Shown: positions 1 through 10,472 of the stretch, in pieces | Layout of the letters: every line of letters starts with the position of its first letter | Numbering within the stretch: the first letter of the stretch is position 1 | Made by a program: the position numbers and the translations under genes | Notes under the pieces: model-generated | Database searches by the model: none | The model's input: the letters and a program-made list of their open reading frames with translations, nothing else | What the model was told of the DNA's origin: nothing | NCBI GenBank assembly: GCA_037355855.1 | Contig: CM074769.1 | Location: 1,860,001 to 1,924,000 of the forward strand | From: Pseudo-nitzschia pungens | Lineage: Eukaryota; Bacillariophyta; Bacillariophyceae; Bacillariales; Bacillariaceae | Reading direction: 5' to 3' | DNA length: 64,000 bases

Positions 1-419
1 TGCTGTGGATTCATTTCCAAGTGAAGAATTTTTTTTTGTTCTGTATATTTTGGAACTGTTTGATGAAATGTTTTGGCTTCAGTTCTTTCGTCCACCTCTT
101 TGCATGTCGACATATGTTTATTTCCAGCCCGTGGAGTGCTCAACTTCTCGCCACAGACACATATATAATTCATGTAGTCTGAAGGAAGCACATAAGGAAA
201 ATACACCGTTTCGCATTTTGTATTATCAGTATATTTCTTGTATGCGTGAAAATATCCAGCCTCCGCGTTGAACATGTCCAATGCCTTATCGTCGCATAAC
301 TTTCCGAATGGAATATTATACTGCAAACGCGGCGCGATTTTTCGACCGCTTCTTTTCACACTAAGTTTTTCTTTTTTCGAAACATCTTCTTTCTTTCCCG
401 AACTTGCTGATTTCGTCAT
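1..419 (-). CDS. Partial unknown protein with possible zinc-binding motif (5' part, runs off window)
   Basis: Reading the minus strand from the ATG at 417-419, the frame stays open for 139 codons to the window edge, so the 3' end is missing. The first 30 residues are Lys/Ser-rich (MTKSASSGKKEDVSKKEK). They are followed by a more ordered region with YNIPFGKLC and YFHAYKKYT. Near residue 87 there is a Cys-x-Cys followed 12 residues later by His-x3-Cys (CVCGEKLSTP...HMSTC), which could bind zinc in the manner of a BED-type or similar finger. I do not recognise the family. A transposase N-terminus or a nuclear protein are both possible. AT-rich, repetitive DNA upstream (691-1240) fits a non-core locus. 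The plus-strand ORFs over the same bases look like shadows. Confidence 0.5.
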   Translation of the reverse strand, partial: MTKSASSGKKEDVSKKEKLSVKRSGRKIAPRLQYNIPFGKLCDDKALDMFNAEAGYFHAYKKYTDNTKCETVYFPYVLPSDYMNYICVCGEKLSTPRAGNKHMSTCKEVDERTEAKTFHQTVPKYTEQKKILHLEMNPQ

Positions 420-690
420 GACACCTGATACAAAAAAAGACAGTACAAAATCAGGTCCATTTCATACTGTCGTCGTCGTCTTCATCGAACCAAAATAGTG
501 CGTTCAGTCAAGTTGACAAGAGAAAAGCGAACGACGTCGAAAAAACACATTCCGGTACAGGAAAGGTTACTCTATGCATACTTTTCACGAACAAGAAACC
601 AACAAATTTTGGCTTTAGTAAATAAATTGGAATCAGAAATGATTTAAAACAAAATTGTATTGCATTCGAAAATAAATAAAGTTGGGCTTT

Positions 691-1088
691 ATTAATCTAA
701 TTTTGTAATAATATGCTTGTTAATTAAGCTATTCAAACAAGAATAAATGAAGGTCAAATACTTCAATATGGAAGTCATTTCGAACTAAAAACACGAACAT
801 CATAGAAAAAGAGAAGTCATTTGGCACGACTAAAGTATTTGAAATCGAAAACAATTCGAAGTATTATATTATAGCCAACACATTAATGACTCGTAAAATT
901 AATCTAATTTTGTAATAATATGCTTGTTAATTAAGCTATTCAAACAAGAATAAATGAAGGTCAAATACTTCAATATGAAAACACGAACATCATAGAAAAA
1001 GAGAAGTCATTTGGCACGACTAAAGTATTTGAAATCGAAAACAATTCGAAGTATTATATTATAGCCAACACATTAATGACTCGTAAAA
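691..1088. repeat. Tandem duplication, ~207-bp and ~190-bp copies
   Basis: The block beginning ATTAATCTAATTTTG at 691 recurs at 898. Both copies continue through the same sequence to CATTAATGACTCGTAAAA. Copy 2 lacks a 17-nt stretch near 771-787 but is otherwise virtually identical by eye, so the duplication is recent. No coding frame spans it. Confidence 0.85.
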
Positions 1089-1552
1089 CCAAAACATCGC
1101 AATTCAAACAGTCATTACGAACATTAAACACGAACATCGTAACAAACTTTTTAATACAAAAAAAATACCGGTAATAATAAATTTTAACGTCTCAATTCTG
1201 AATTAAATAAGGTCATCAAACTAAAATACTGGTAATAATAAACTTTAACGTCTTTATTTCAAACAAAATACACTCATCGTATATGAGTGCAACTCAAATA
1301 CCTGTAAAAACGTTATCTAACGTCAATGTTTCCAATTGTAATAGCCTTTTTAATTTTTATCATCTTTCAGTAGGATTAAAAACCATACATCATTTTTAGG
1401 CGTACAGCTCTGTTGAAGCCTACCACTAAAAACTTTTTTATACCATTTTTGAACCATTTTCCATCTCTGGACTCTCTCTTCTACCGAAGTAAGAGCTACG
1501 TTCTAAAAAGACGAGAAAATTTGAAGCTTTTTACAACTCCACTAATTTTGAA

Positions 1553-1629
1553 AATGAATGAATGAATGAATGAATGAATGTGAATCGATGGACCAATCTC
1601 AAAAAAAATACTTAATGAATGAATGAATC
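1553..1629. repeat. (AATG)n microsatellite
   Basis: About seven AATG units lie at 1553-1580, with a second short run of the same unit near 1613-1629. Confidence 0.8.
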
Positions 1630-2003
1630 ATTCGACCCGATGACGCTCCGGAACACGCATGAAACGTGCTTCGTAACTTCATACTTCAAATCTGCTCGCT
1701 TCGCGGTGATGATTTTCTCTCTTCCCGCTAGGACGTAAGATCTTACCATACGGTACGGTAATTACCGCCATCTTTGTTCTCACTGCAAGGTGATGCTATC
1801 CTCTCTCCACAAAGCGTTCCGTTTCCGTGTTCCGTTGCACGGTCGAATTCCCCAAAGTACGTGCAGCAAAAGCATCTCTAGTCCAGCGAGAGGTTCTCGT
1901 TACTTTGAGATTGATTGACGACTCGCGCGCACCGCATTCCGATCCCCGAGACAAATTCTCCGCCCCGGCAGCAATCTTTTTTGATACGACAATTCCGCGG
2001 ACA

Positions 2004-3012
2004 ATGACAATGACAATGGCAAGGACGGTGACGACGACCACTCGCTTGGCCCTGCCTCGCATCCTTTCGGTGGCGATCCTGGCCATCCTGAGCCTGGGCT
2101 CCGGGGTCCGTTCGTTCCAGACCGCAACTCTGTTGGCTCCCACGACGCCGACGCAGACACGGACAAACACGCGAACGGCGCAACGGACTTGCGTGACACT
2201 ATCGTCGTCGTCGTCCAAGGCCACCGAAGCTTCTTCGTCGTCGTCGTCCAAGGCCACCCTCACCGAGGAAACCACCTGGACGATGCGCATGAACCTCGAG
2301 AACCTGCCGACGACCAAGGGAAAGCGGACCGGAGGGATCTACGTCGTCCGTGCCAGGTTCGTCGAGGAAGAGGGATACGAGCCACCCCAGGGAATTCTGA
2401 AGCAGGTCCTTCCCGAGCCGAGCGAAAGCGAAAGCGAAAACCGAGAGGAAACCGCATCTCCCGCCCCGCCGCAAATGACGATTCGTTCCGGACGTTGGAC
2501 GCTCTCGGAGGATCCCGAGGACCGAAAAGACAGTCTCTGGTACGTGTCTTTTGTTTTCGTTTGGTGGTGGAACCGCTTGCGTGCGCACTGCAAAAATTGC
2601 GTTGCGGAGGTGAGTGAGTGGGTTGCTCGAAGGATCGACTCTTACCCCCGTGTGCTTGCAATGCTTTCGTCTCGCCTCGCCCTCTCGTCCGGTCGCATTG
2701 CGATTCTTTCCGAACGAACGAAACCAAAGGATCTGGGGATTGTTCAAGGAACCCCTGTACCCGTTCTTGCTGCTGCAGTTCGAGGTCGACGAAATGGCGC
2801 TTCCCGGGGAGGAAAAGGATTCCGTCCAGCCGTTCAAGCTCTTTGCCCAGATCAACCACAAGCGGGGGGACAACGGCGAGGTCATCCTGGCGTCCGTCAC
2901 GGACCTTGCCGTCCGGGAAAAGGAAACCATCAAGGCCGATCCCTTTGGGGCCGCCAAGGTCGATTTGTTCGAGAACGTGGTGGTCGGAAAGCTGCAGCTG
3001 CAGGCGCAATGA
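2004..3012 (+). CDS. Plastid-targeted protein of unknown function (2 exons)
   Basis: Two exons, 2004-2539 and 2730-3012, encode about 272 residues. The donor (GTACGTG at 2540) and acceptor (AAACCAAAG at 2729) join in phase 2 to read ...KDSLWIWGLFKEPLYP. The ATG at 2004 starts a hydrophobic signal peptide ending GVRS-FQTA. Phe at +1 and a following Ser/Thr/Arg-rich stretch are typical of diatom bipartite plastid presequences. A Ser-rich linker (SSSSSKATEASSSSS) comes next, then a charged region with an S-E-S-E run. The C-terminal half, on exon 2, is the most conserved-looking part: FLLLQFEVDE, FKLFAQINHKRGD, VDLFENVVVGKLQLQ. I do not recognise the family. Plastid location is inferred from the presequence. 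Both exons could be read through separately as shorter ORFs, but only the spliced form carries an unbroken protein. Confidence 0.7.
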
Positions 3013-3488
3013 TCGTCGAAATCGTGTAAATAATAAATAATAATAATGACAAGAAGATCATCATACGATTATAGCAGTACGTACGAAGTAATGCTAATGA
3101 CACGACCGCAATGCTTGTACGAAAGAGTACCTTTTTTCAATAGTATAATATTATAGGGTATTGATATTATTGTGTAATATGAGTTGCGTCGTTTTCATTT
3201 TCGTTTCGTTTGCCCGAAACGACACTCTCGAATTGATTTCCGTTCCCTGACTTCCGACTGCACTTACGGGAGTCTTTTTTAAAAAAAATGTGATGCATCA
3301 GGAGCGTCCAAAGAATTTTGTACCTCGCGACACTCCATCACACATACAATAACGTGCTTCGTTTCGTCCCGTTCTGTTGGAACCGTGCGTGTTTTTCTCC
3401 ATCCTCGACGGAGTCAAACCCGCTGCATCCAACAAACGCATCGCATCGCACTACATCCAATCAAATCGCATCCAATCGAATCACATAA
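3013..3488. other. Convergent intergenic spacer
   Basis: This spacer separates the 3' ends of the plastid protein gene and PDCD5. An AT-rich stretch near 3030-3180 may include poly(A) signals (AATAATAAATAATAATAATG). I see no gene. Confidence 0.5.
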
Positions 3489-3917
3489 TCAAATATCGTC
3501 GTCGTCATCGTCGTCCTCGTCGTCCGAATCCAGCGCGTACCGCTTTCTTTGGATCTGGATGCCCTGCGAGGTGGTCTCCGACGCCCTGGCCTCGGCCCGG
3601 CTCTTCCGCTCCAGGATCTCCACCAGCTTGCCCTCGTTGATCTTTCCGGGCAGCTTGCCCTGCATCGCCATGGAGACGATCGTGTTCTCGACGTCCGCGG
3701 CCTTTTGCGGCTTGACCATTCGGATCCGGCCCAGCCGGGCCAGGGCCTGGGAATCCATGGCCTGCTCCAGAATCATTTGCTTTTGCTCCCGGATGGCCAT
3801 CTTTTTGAAGTCGGCCTCGCTGCCGCTTCCGCCGCTTCCGCCGCCGTTCGGGTTGGCCTGCGTGAATCCGTCGGGGAGCTCGTCGGGGGAGACCGTGGCG
3901 GGGGCGAATTTGTCCAT
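3489..3917 (-). CDS. PDCD5: PDCD5 / TFAR19 family DNA-binding protein
   Basis: The 142-residue protein starts at the ATG at 3915-3917, embedded in MDKFAPATVSPDELP. A Gly/Ser-rich linker is followed by the PDCD5 core at about residues 40-120. It shows the family landmarks QMILEQAMDSQALARLGRI, MVKPQKAADVEN and GKINEGKLVEILE. The C-terminus is a very acidic tail of Asp/Glu ending DDDDDDI, longer than in the roughly 125-residue animal protein. Members of this family are small helical-bundle proteins found in archaea and eukaryotes. The animal protein is linked to apoptosis and chaperonin binding; a role in a diatom is not established. A longer frame reaches 4316 but has no supporting start. The leader just upstream is a repetitive ACTACTACC-type tract. 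Confidence 0.92.
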   Translation of the reverse strand: MDKFAPATVSPDELPDGFTQANPNGGGSGGSGSEADFKKMAIREQKQMILEQAMDSQALARLGRIRMVKPQKAADVENTIVSMAMQGKLPGKINEGKLVEILERKSRAEARASETTSQGIQIQRKRYALDSDDEDDDDDDDI

Positions 3918-5663
3918 GGCAACAGTAGTAGTAGTAGTGGTAGTAGTGGTAGCAGTGGTAGTAGCAGTGATATTGTTTGTTCTGTGTTTTGTGTGACGGA
4001 TACTTCTGTATGCGTCTTCCTGCGTACGGTTTGTTCGGGGGATGGGATGGGATGCGATGCGATGAGATGGGATGGATTCGTTGGTTAGTTGGTTGGTTGG
4101 TTGGATTCTTGCAAATGGGATGCCAGTGCTTTGTGCTTTGGCGAGAAGACAGGGGGTTCTCGGTTCGCATTCGTTCACCTTCGATCTTCGATCAACAATT
4201 TCAAAAAAAAGAGGCGTGATCGATGACAAGAAGGAAAGGCGATCCGGCGTTGATGCCACTACTACGGTACTGTACGGTATCTCGTGCGAGTAACTTACGA
4301 GAGCTCGTACCAACACCCTACGGGATTACCGTAATAGTAGTACGAAGTAGCTCCTTACCCGCATAATACCGGTAGTACTGGCTGGTGGCGGAGAAACAAG
4401 GAGTTCCAACAAAAAAACTAAGGTTACTTCTACTTCACTACTACACTATCAGTCAGCAGCAACAGTACCTACGGTAGTCATAGTAAGAACACAAAAAAAC
4501 AAGATTCATTTTGCAACTTACCATAGAAATGATTTCACAACAGTACAGTACAGTTCAGCGGTGCAGAAGCGCCACACCCCGGGTGTAGAACGAGTGCATA
4601 GAATAGTAGTGATAAGCAAATTGTGGGCTCTATTGATAATTCTATTGTTATGAGAAGTCGCCCTTTCATCCCGTAATTGGTTGTACGGAGATTGGCGAAT
4701 CCTCAGTCCTGAGTTTACTCACGACTGTTCCGGTCCCCAGCAAGCAGCATCACCAAACACTTGTTGTACTGAAAGTGGGGAATAGTTGATCCAGAATGTC
4801 AGCAGTGATTCGTAATTTTGGTGAACAAATTCAGTGTACCAGCAGCTGCTAAGACTGTAGTTCAAATTGTCTGAAGGTGTCCATTGCACAGAAATATGCA
4901 GCTAGACAGCTACTAGTAGCTAGCTAGATTGCAGAAATTTTGGCTCAACAATCTGCTGGTGGTGCCCTGTTCAATCTACCCACCTCTCCATTACTTGGAA
5001 GTAGATAGGTGTGCTGGACAGTAACACATAGTACGTGGAGATATATATATATATATCACGCTGCTTTTGGATGACAATGGCTTTGCATACTCGTGTGTTC
5101 CTCGCCCTCTTACTGATGCTTTCCCTGCACGATTCTCAACCTCATTCGGATCTTTCTTCGGTGTTTCAAATTAGGTTTGCGCGTTGGCATCATTCGCCTT
5201 GGTAAAGAGGTTGTTGCTGGTTTTATCAAATCCTCAGGCAGTGAACAGGATGATAGTATGGTAGTATCAACAAAGTATATACTACCGTTTGAAGCTATGC
5301 TGACCAGATACATTTGTAATACAAAGTATTTTTTCGATGTATCACTATACCCACTCTGATGTCAAACCGGGTGGCGTGATTATTTCGGCTTCAACGATAT
5401 ACGATACATCTGAAAGAGTCGTGTTTCTCTTACTTCAATCAACACCAACAATACAAAAATCGACAACAACAATACAGTAGACGATTACGATAATATTCAG
5501 TGATTCGCAACGGGGAAAATTTGCGATTGCTGCTCCTGCAAAGCAAATCTCGAGGGGAGAGCGATAAAATATATCCTTGTTTTCGAACGTTTGGTTTTGT
5601 CTTTCAAGGAGAGAATTTTGCACATCTTTTTTACCTCGTAACGAACATTTCAGCACATCAGCG
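3918..5663. other. Intergenic region, no gene seen
   Basis: About 1.75 kb lies between the PDCD5 start and the helicase stop. It contains a TACGGTA cluster at about 4261-4345, many GTAGTAGT-type triplets, and an (AT)n tract at about 5041-5057. All frames are short and compositionally unlike the neighbouring genes. Confidence 0.5.
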
Positions 5664-8600
5664 TTATCTTCGTCTCCTTGGATCCATGTTGTTATTGTTG
5701 TAGTTCATTCGAGGATCATTCGGTTTGTTTCCCTGTACGGGCGCTCCCTGTCTCGGATCCGACAACATGGGAGGTGGTGGGGGTGGCGGCGGCGGATGCA
5801 CTTGTCCACCACCAGGTGCAAACATCGGAGGTGCCGGTGGCGGTTGCGGTGGAGGAGCCATCCCACCAGGTGCAAACATTGGGGGTGCGGACGACGGTTG
5901 TGATTGCGGGGGAGGCATACCAGAAGGTGCAAACATTTGGGGTGCTGGTGGCGGTTGTGATTGTGGAGGAGCAATACCAGAAGGCGCGAACATTTGGGGT
6001 GCAACGGGTCCCGGTGTTTGTAATTGCGGAGGAGTCATTCCAGAAGGTGCAAACATCGGTGCAGCAGGCGGAGGTTGTGGCGGAGCGGATATGCCAGAAG
6101 ACGTAAACACCAAGGGAGGAGGTTGTGGCGGTGGAGGTGGCGGCGGTGCAATATTACCTACGGGATGCTGCGGAACCATGTTGGGCTGCTGGGGTGGTGG
6201 CTGCGAGACCGGCAAGTATCCCTGCTGCGGCTGTATTTGCGGCTGGATCTGCGACTGTATTTGCGACTGTATTTGCGGCTGGATCTGCGACTGTATTTGC
6301 GGCTGCATTTGTGGCTGCATTTGTGGCTGCATTTGTGGCTGCATTTGTGGCTGCATTTGTGGCTGCATCTGTTGCTGCATCTGTGGCTGCATTTGTGGCT
6401 GCATTTGTGGCTGCATTTGTGGCTGCATTTGTTGCTGCATCTGTTGCTGCATCTGTGGCTGCGGTTGCATTTGTGGCTGTGGCTGCATCTGCGGCTGCAT
6501 CTGCATTTGTGGCTGTGGCTGCATTTGCATTTGTGGCTGCAACTGCGGCTGCATTTGCATTTGTGGCTGCAACTGCGGCTGCATTTGCATTTGTGGCTGC
6601 ATCTGCATCTGCATTTGCATTTGTGGCTGCATCTGCATCTGCATCTGCATTTGTGGCTGCATCTGCGTCGGATGCTGCGGCTGCGGTTGCGTAGGATGAT
6701 TCGGTTGCATCGGTGGCGGTGCAGGCGTGGCACTGTTCCGAAAAAAAGAGAGCCGTTCCTGAAAACTAGATCCCTCGGGAGGAGGCCGCGGAGGCGGAGG
6801 CGGTGGTGGAGGCGCCGGGGGTGCCTGGGGAGGGTGATTGTGATTGTTGTTGTGATTGTTGTTGCGATTGATGTTGTGATTGTTGTTGTGATTGATGTTG
6901 TGATTGTTGTTGTGATTGTGATTGTGATTCGTTGGTGGATTCGAAGGGGCACCCACGCGTCTCCAGTCCTGGATCGCACCAAAGTTCGGTTTTCCCTTGC
7001 GGCCCTTTCGGCGCATCGACAGGGGCACGGAAACGACGGCGTTCGTATCGCGAGCGTGCTCCACGAGATCCTTCCAGTACGGATTGACGACGATCGACTT
7101 GCACCGGGCGATCACAAACAAAAAGTGTTTCGCCCGCGTCAGGGCGACGTTCATGCGCCGCACGTCGCTGAGAAACCCAATCCCGCGGCTGCCGGCCGCT
7201 CGGACGGCCGAGAATATGACAATGTTGGCTTCCCGTCCCTGAAAGGCGTCGACGGTGTTCACCTCCACGAATTGCGTGTAATCCTTTCCGAGCAAATCGC
7301 CAAACTTTCGACGCAACAAACCCGCTTGCTGCGAATAGGGCGTGATCACCGCGACACGGGATTTCGCCGACGCTCCGTTGGTGATTTGTTTGAGGGAATC
7401 GTACAGAAAGACCGCCAGGTCGGCTTCCGTGGAGTTCGACAGACTCGTGCCCCCGCGTTCCTCCTTGGAATCCAGGTCGAGAACGGTAAACGGCTGGAAC
7501 GCGGGTATCCGGGAGGTGATGGTTTCCACCAACGGGTTCCCGTACTGGGGCTTTCTCACGTTGGGACCGTCTTTGAGAGCTCCCTTGTAGAAAATGTGTC
7601 GGGGAAAGTGCGAGATTTTCGGGTGCATTCGGTACTGCTCGTTCAGCATGTACACCTTTTCGCCGGCTTCCTCCAATCGCTGGAACAAACTCCGGTCGTA
7701 CTTGCTGTTTTTTCCCGAGACGTTGAAAATCGTCGCGGGCAGCTGCTGCGGATCACCCACCATGACGCAGTGCCGCGATCCCAGCTGCATGGCGGCCAGT
7801 GTGGCCGGTTCCACGCTCTGGGCCGCCTCGTCGATGACGACGACCTCGAACTTGTCGACGCCCTCCAGCGCTCGGTTTCCGGCGGTCCCGAGGGTGGTCA
7901 TCACGATGTGTACAGAGTTCAGAACGTGCATCTCGAGGTGCTGTTTGATTTCGATGTGCCGGGCTCCCCTCCCCATGGACCCCTTGGCGATCGTCGCTTG
8001 CTCCAGATTGGTCTTGATCCGAAAGTACGACTCGACCAGCTTGACCGTCCGTCCCATAAAGGCGTGGTATTCCGGCATCGACCGGGCGTGAAACTGTTTC
8101 TCCCCCGGTTCCGGCGGAGGAGGACACTCGTACGTCGTGGTGTGATCCTTGTGGTTCACGAAAAAGACCCTCCCGTACTCGTCGAAATTTTCTTCGTCGA
8201 CCCGGATTTCCCAGTCCTTGCCGAGTGGCCACGGCGATGCGTTGCTAATGGCGTGGATTCTCTTTCGGCACTTCATGATATCGGTGGTGATGCGCTGGAG
8301 TTCCATCCGGAATCCCGCAATGGAATTTTCCAATTGTGTGAGATCGGAATTGTCCGACAGGATCTGGTCCACCTTGGTTTCGAGCGCAACATCCTTGACC
8401 GCCGCGGACTGTCCCACGCCGATCCGCGTGATCGAGGGGTTGTACCGTTGTCCCCTCCCGTCGATGAAACCGTCCTCCATGATCTTCAGGATCACGTTGT
8501 CCACGGCAGCATTGGAAGGAGCGCACACTAGCAGCCGGGGTTTGGCCCTCCGAGCAATCTCCAGCGCCGTCTGCCGGTTCCCGGTTTGGAGGGCCACGAT

Positions 8601-10472
8601 TTTTCGCACCTCCTCGTAGTATTTGTTGAATTGGCGAATGTGCAGGGCGTTGAGAATGTTGACCAGCGTCGTGGTCTTGCCGGTTCCCGGTGGCCCCTTG
8701 ATCAGGGTGAATCCTCCGTCACCGTATCCCTGGGATGAGGCCGATATGGCCATGAGCTGGGACGGATTGAATTTTCGTCGGGCGTATTCGGTGAATCCCT
8801 TTCCCAGTGCTTCGACGCCACCCATCATCTTGATCAACGAATCCTTGTTGGCGTGCCGCGGATCCGGATTCCCGTTTCCGCCCTTTGGGGCGCTCCGCTT
8901 TCGACGTCGTGTCGTCTTGGAATTATCGTCGTAGTCGTCGTAGTCGTCGTAGTCGTCGTCGCCATCGTTGTTCTTGTTCTGGTTGCCGGATTCGTCGGCG
9001 TTGTCTCTGGACTTTAGTTCCGTCCCGAGCAGGTAATTCTTGAGGGGAATCGTGTCGACGCTGGACAGCGCCGTGAACTCCCGCAGAGCCGTGATGTTGC
9101 AGCCAATCTTGAAAAAGTACATTTGTGCACCGCTGCCACCCTTCCCGCCGCCCGAATTGCAGCTGCCTACCTGCGCCCACTTTCGCTTCGAGACCCGGAG
9201 AATGAGCCCGTGCACGTCCTTTCGGTGCGTTTCGGTGTGACCGACGATGCAGGCGTGCCGAAAGACGTCCGACTCCGGATCTTCTGCGGCGAATCGATTT
9301 TGGTTTTGGTTTTGCCCACCCCTTTGCCCGCCGCCGTTGCCCCGAAACAGAAGATTTTCCACTATATCCTTTTTCTCGACCGGTATCAGGCAGCAAATAT
9401 CGTGGGGAAAGAATTGGAGTCTCCCGTAATTGTTGTTTCGGCTCTGGCTCTCCGGAATGTTGAGTATCACCTGGCAGGAATCGGTAATGTCGCTAAACAG
9501 CTCGGCGCCCGGAATGCTGTCGCGATTCGAGTGCCTCCCGGTCTTCCACGTCGTCTCGACGTTGACCAGAATAAAGGCCGACGCGTTGCGAGCACCCCTC
9601 ATCTGGCCGCATTCCGTGACGACGTCCGAGAGAAGCTGCGCCCTGCACTCGGCGAGGCACAGCGGGGCCCAAACGGAAACGTAGTGTCGGGCATTGATAA
9701 AGGTGTTCGGAACGACCTTGACAAAGCTGGTTTCCTCGCGATCGTCGCGGGATTTGTTGTTGTTGTTGCTGTTGCTGCTGCTGTTGCTGTTGTTGCTGTT
9801 GTTGCTGTTGTTGTTGTTGTCCAGTTGCATCTTTGCCAATTCGCCGACAAAATCCCACTTTCGAATGTTCTTCCAAAAGTCGTCGGGAGTAATGTTGGAC
9901 GTCGCCGCCCCCGCGAGCCAGTCGTCCTTGTGTCCGGTAGTAGAGGCCGCGGCGTTTTGCACGAGATTCGCCAGCCGCTTCTTGGGGGCCTTCTTTTCGA
10001 CGGTGTCCTTCCTTTCCGCTTCGTTCTTGCCTTCCGGATCCGTCTTTCCGCTGGGTTTTCTGTCGGCATCCCCATCGTTGCCGGCGCTGCTCCCGGATTG
10101 CTCTTGCCGTTGCTTCATAGCTTTGGCGCGGGCTGCTGCCATGACCGAAGACGCGGATTGTCGCTTGAAGGATTTGTGGATCCCCATTATCAGTTCCTTC
10201 TTTTGGCCGCTGCTGCTGATCGAAGCCGGCTTTTTGTCGGATCCCGTGAGATCGATCACGCCGGAAGACGAGGACGAGGACGACGGCGCCGAAGCAGAAC
10301 CAGCAGCGGAAGCGGCGGGTTTCGAGGTTCGTCCGCGCACGCGAGGCCGCTTGCTGGCCGGACCGGAGCCGGAACCGGAGCTAGAAGCGCTCGGCTTTCT
10401 CTTGGCCGCCATGAGTGCGGCGAGCTGTTTTTGTCGAGCCAATACATCTTTCTCTTTCCGGCCGGGCGGCAT
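5664..10472 (-). CDS. Sen1/senataxin-like superfamily 1 RNA/DNA helicase with WW-like insert and Met/Gln/Pro-rich tail
   Basis: A single-exon gene encodes about 1602 residues from the ATG at 10470-10472; a TTG seven codons upstream is not needed. Residues 1-260 are basic and low-complexity, with an Asn/Ser run. A senataxin-type N-terminal region follows, and an Asp/Tyr repeat (DDYDDYDDYDD) precedes the helicase core. Walker A, GPPGTGKTTT, lies near residue 592. Motif II is VVVIDEAAQS near 876, motif III is GDPQQLPAT, motif V is NTVDAFQGREA and motif VI is RRMNVALTRAKH. Between motifs Ia and II, near 745-787, sits a WW-like module with DWEIRVDEE, GRVFFVNHKDHTTTYECPP; the second signature Trp is Tyr. 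From about 1170 the tail is His/Asn repeats, polyproline, then dozens of MQPQ units and an MFAPSG-PP repeat. Family members unwind RNA:DNA hybrids and act in transcription termination. Nuclear location is inferred. Confidence 0.9.
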   Translation of the reverse strand: MPPGRKEKDVLARQKQLAALMAAKRKPSASSSGSGSGPASKRPRVRGRTSKPAASAAGSASAPSSSSSSSGVIDLTGSDKKPASISSSGQKKELIMGIHKSFKRQSASSVMAAARAKAMKQRQEQSGSSAGNDGDADRKPSGKTDPEGKNEAERKDTVEKKAPKKRLANLVQNAAASTTGHKDDWLAGAATSNITPDDFWKNIRKWDFVGELAKMQLDNNNNSNNSNNSNSSSNSNNNNKSRDDREETSFVKVVPNTFINARHYVSVWAPLCLAECRAQLLSDVVTECGQMRGARNASAFILVNVETTWKTGRHSNRDSIPGAELFSDITDSCQVILNIPESQSRNNNYGRLQFFPHDICCLIPVEKKDIVENLLFRGNGGGQRGGQNQNQNRFAAEDPESDVFRHACIVGHTETHRKDVHGLILRVSKRKWAQVGSCNSGGGKGGSGAQMYFFKIGCNITALREFTALSSVDTIPLKNYLLGTELKSRDNADESGNQNKNNDGDDDYDDYDDYDDNSKTTRRRKRSAPKGGNGNPDPRHANKDSLIKMMGGVEALGKGFTEYARRKFNPSQLMAISASSQGYGDGGFTLIKGPPGTGKTTTLVNILNALHIRQFNKYYEEVRKIVALQTGNRQTALEIARRAKPRLLVCAPSNAAVDNVILKIMEDGFIDGRGQRYNPSITRIGVGQSAAVKDVALETKVDQILSDNSDLTQLENSIAGFRMELQRITTDIMKCRKRIHAISNASPWPLGKDWEIRVDEENFDEYGRVFFVNHKDHTTTYECPPPPEPGEKQFHARSMPEYHAFMGRTVKLVESYFRIKTNLEQATIAKGSMGRGARHIEIKQHLEMHVLNSVHIVMTTLGTAGNRALEGVDKFEVVVIDEAAQSVEPATLAAMQLGSRHCVMVGDPQQLPATIFNVSGKNSKYDRSLFQRLEEAGEKVYMLNEQYRMHPKISHFPRHIFYKGALKDGPNVRKPQYGNPLVETITSRIPAFQPFTVLDLDSKEERGGTSLSNSTEADLAVFLYDSLKQITNGASAKSRVAVITPYSQQAGLLRRKFGDLLGKDYTQFVEVNTVDAFQGREANIVIFSAVRAAGSRGIGFLSDVRRMNVALTRAKHFLFVIARCKSIVVNPYWKDLVEHARDTNAVVSVPLSMRRKGRKGKPNFGAIQDWRRVGAPSNPPTNHNHNHNNNHNINHNNNHNINRNNNHNNNHNHPPQAPPAPPPPPPPPRPPPEGSSFQERLSFFRNSATPAPPPMQPNHPTQPQPQHPTQMQPQMQMQMQMQPQMQMQMQMQPQMQMQPQLQPQMQMQPQLQPQMQMQPQPQMQMQPQMQPQPQMQPQPQMQQQMQQQMQPQMQPQMQPQMQPQMQQQMQPQMQPQMQPQMQPQMQPQMQPQIQSQIQPQIQSQIQSQIQPQIQPQQGYLPVSQPPPQQPNMVPQHPVGNIAPPPPPPPQPPPLVFTSSGISAPPQPPPAAPMFAPSGMTPPQLQTPGPVAPQMFAPSGIAPPQSQPPPAPQMFAPSGMPPPQSQPSSAPPMFAPGGMAPPPQPPPAPPMFAPGGGQVHPPPPPPPPPMLSDPRQGAPVQGNKPNDPRMNYNNNNMDPRRRR
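6230..6700 (-). repeat. In-gene Met-Gln-Pro coding minisatellite
   Basis: A 12-15 bp unit (plus strand GGCTGCATTTGT and close variants) is repeated several dozen times inside the helicase tail and encodes MQPQ / IQPQ. The array stays in frame throughout. Such arrays change length by slippage, so alleles are likely to differ. An adjacent TTGTGATTGTTG array (about 6835-6930) encodes the His/Asn repeats. Confidence 0.85.

Larger units (their letters stand above)
420..2003. other. Intergenic region, AT-rich with tandem duplications
   Basis: This spacer lies between two divergently transcribed genes. It holds a roughly 200-bp tandem duplication (691-1088), a second shorter one (about 1167-1255) and (AATG)n tracts. 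Near 1743-1768 there is a TACGGTA / GGTAATTACC cluster of the kind seen upstream of most genes here. I see no convincing coding frame. A GTG-initiated extension of the next gene from 1827 is open, but the ATG at 2004 begins the signal peptide. Confidence 0.6.

Noticed and set aside
6230..6700. CRISPR-like regular repeat
   Set aside because: The repeats are contiguous in-frame coding minisatellites without unique spacers, in a eukaryotic gene.
6024..8531. 835-codon plus-strand ORF
   Set aside because: It is antisense to the helicase. Its peptide is Arg/Leu repeats mirrored from the MQPQ array and has no domain.
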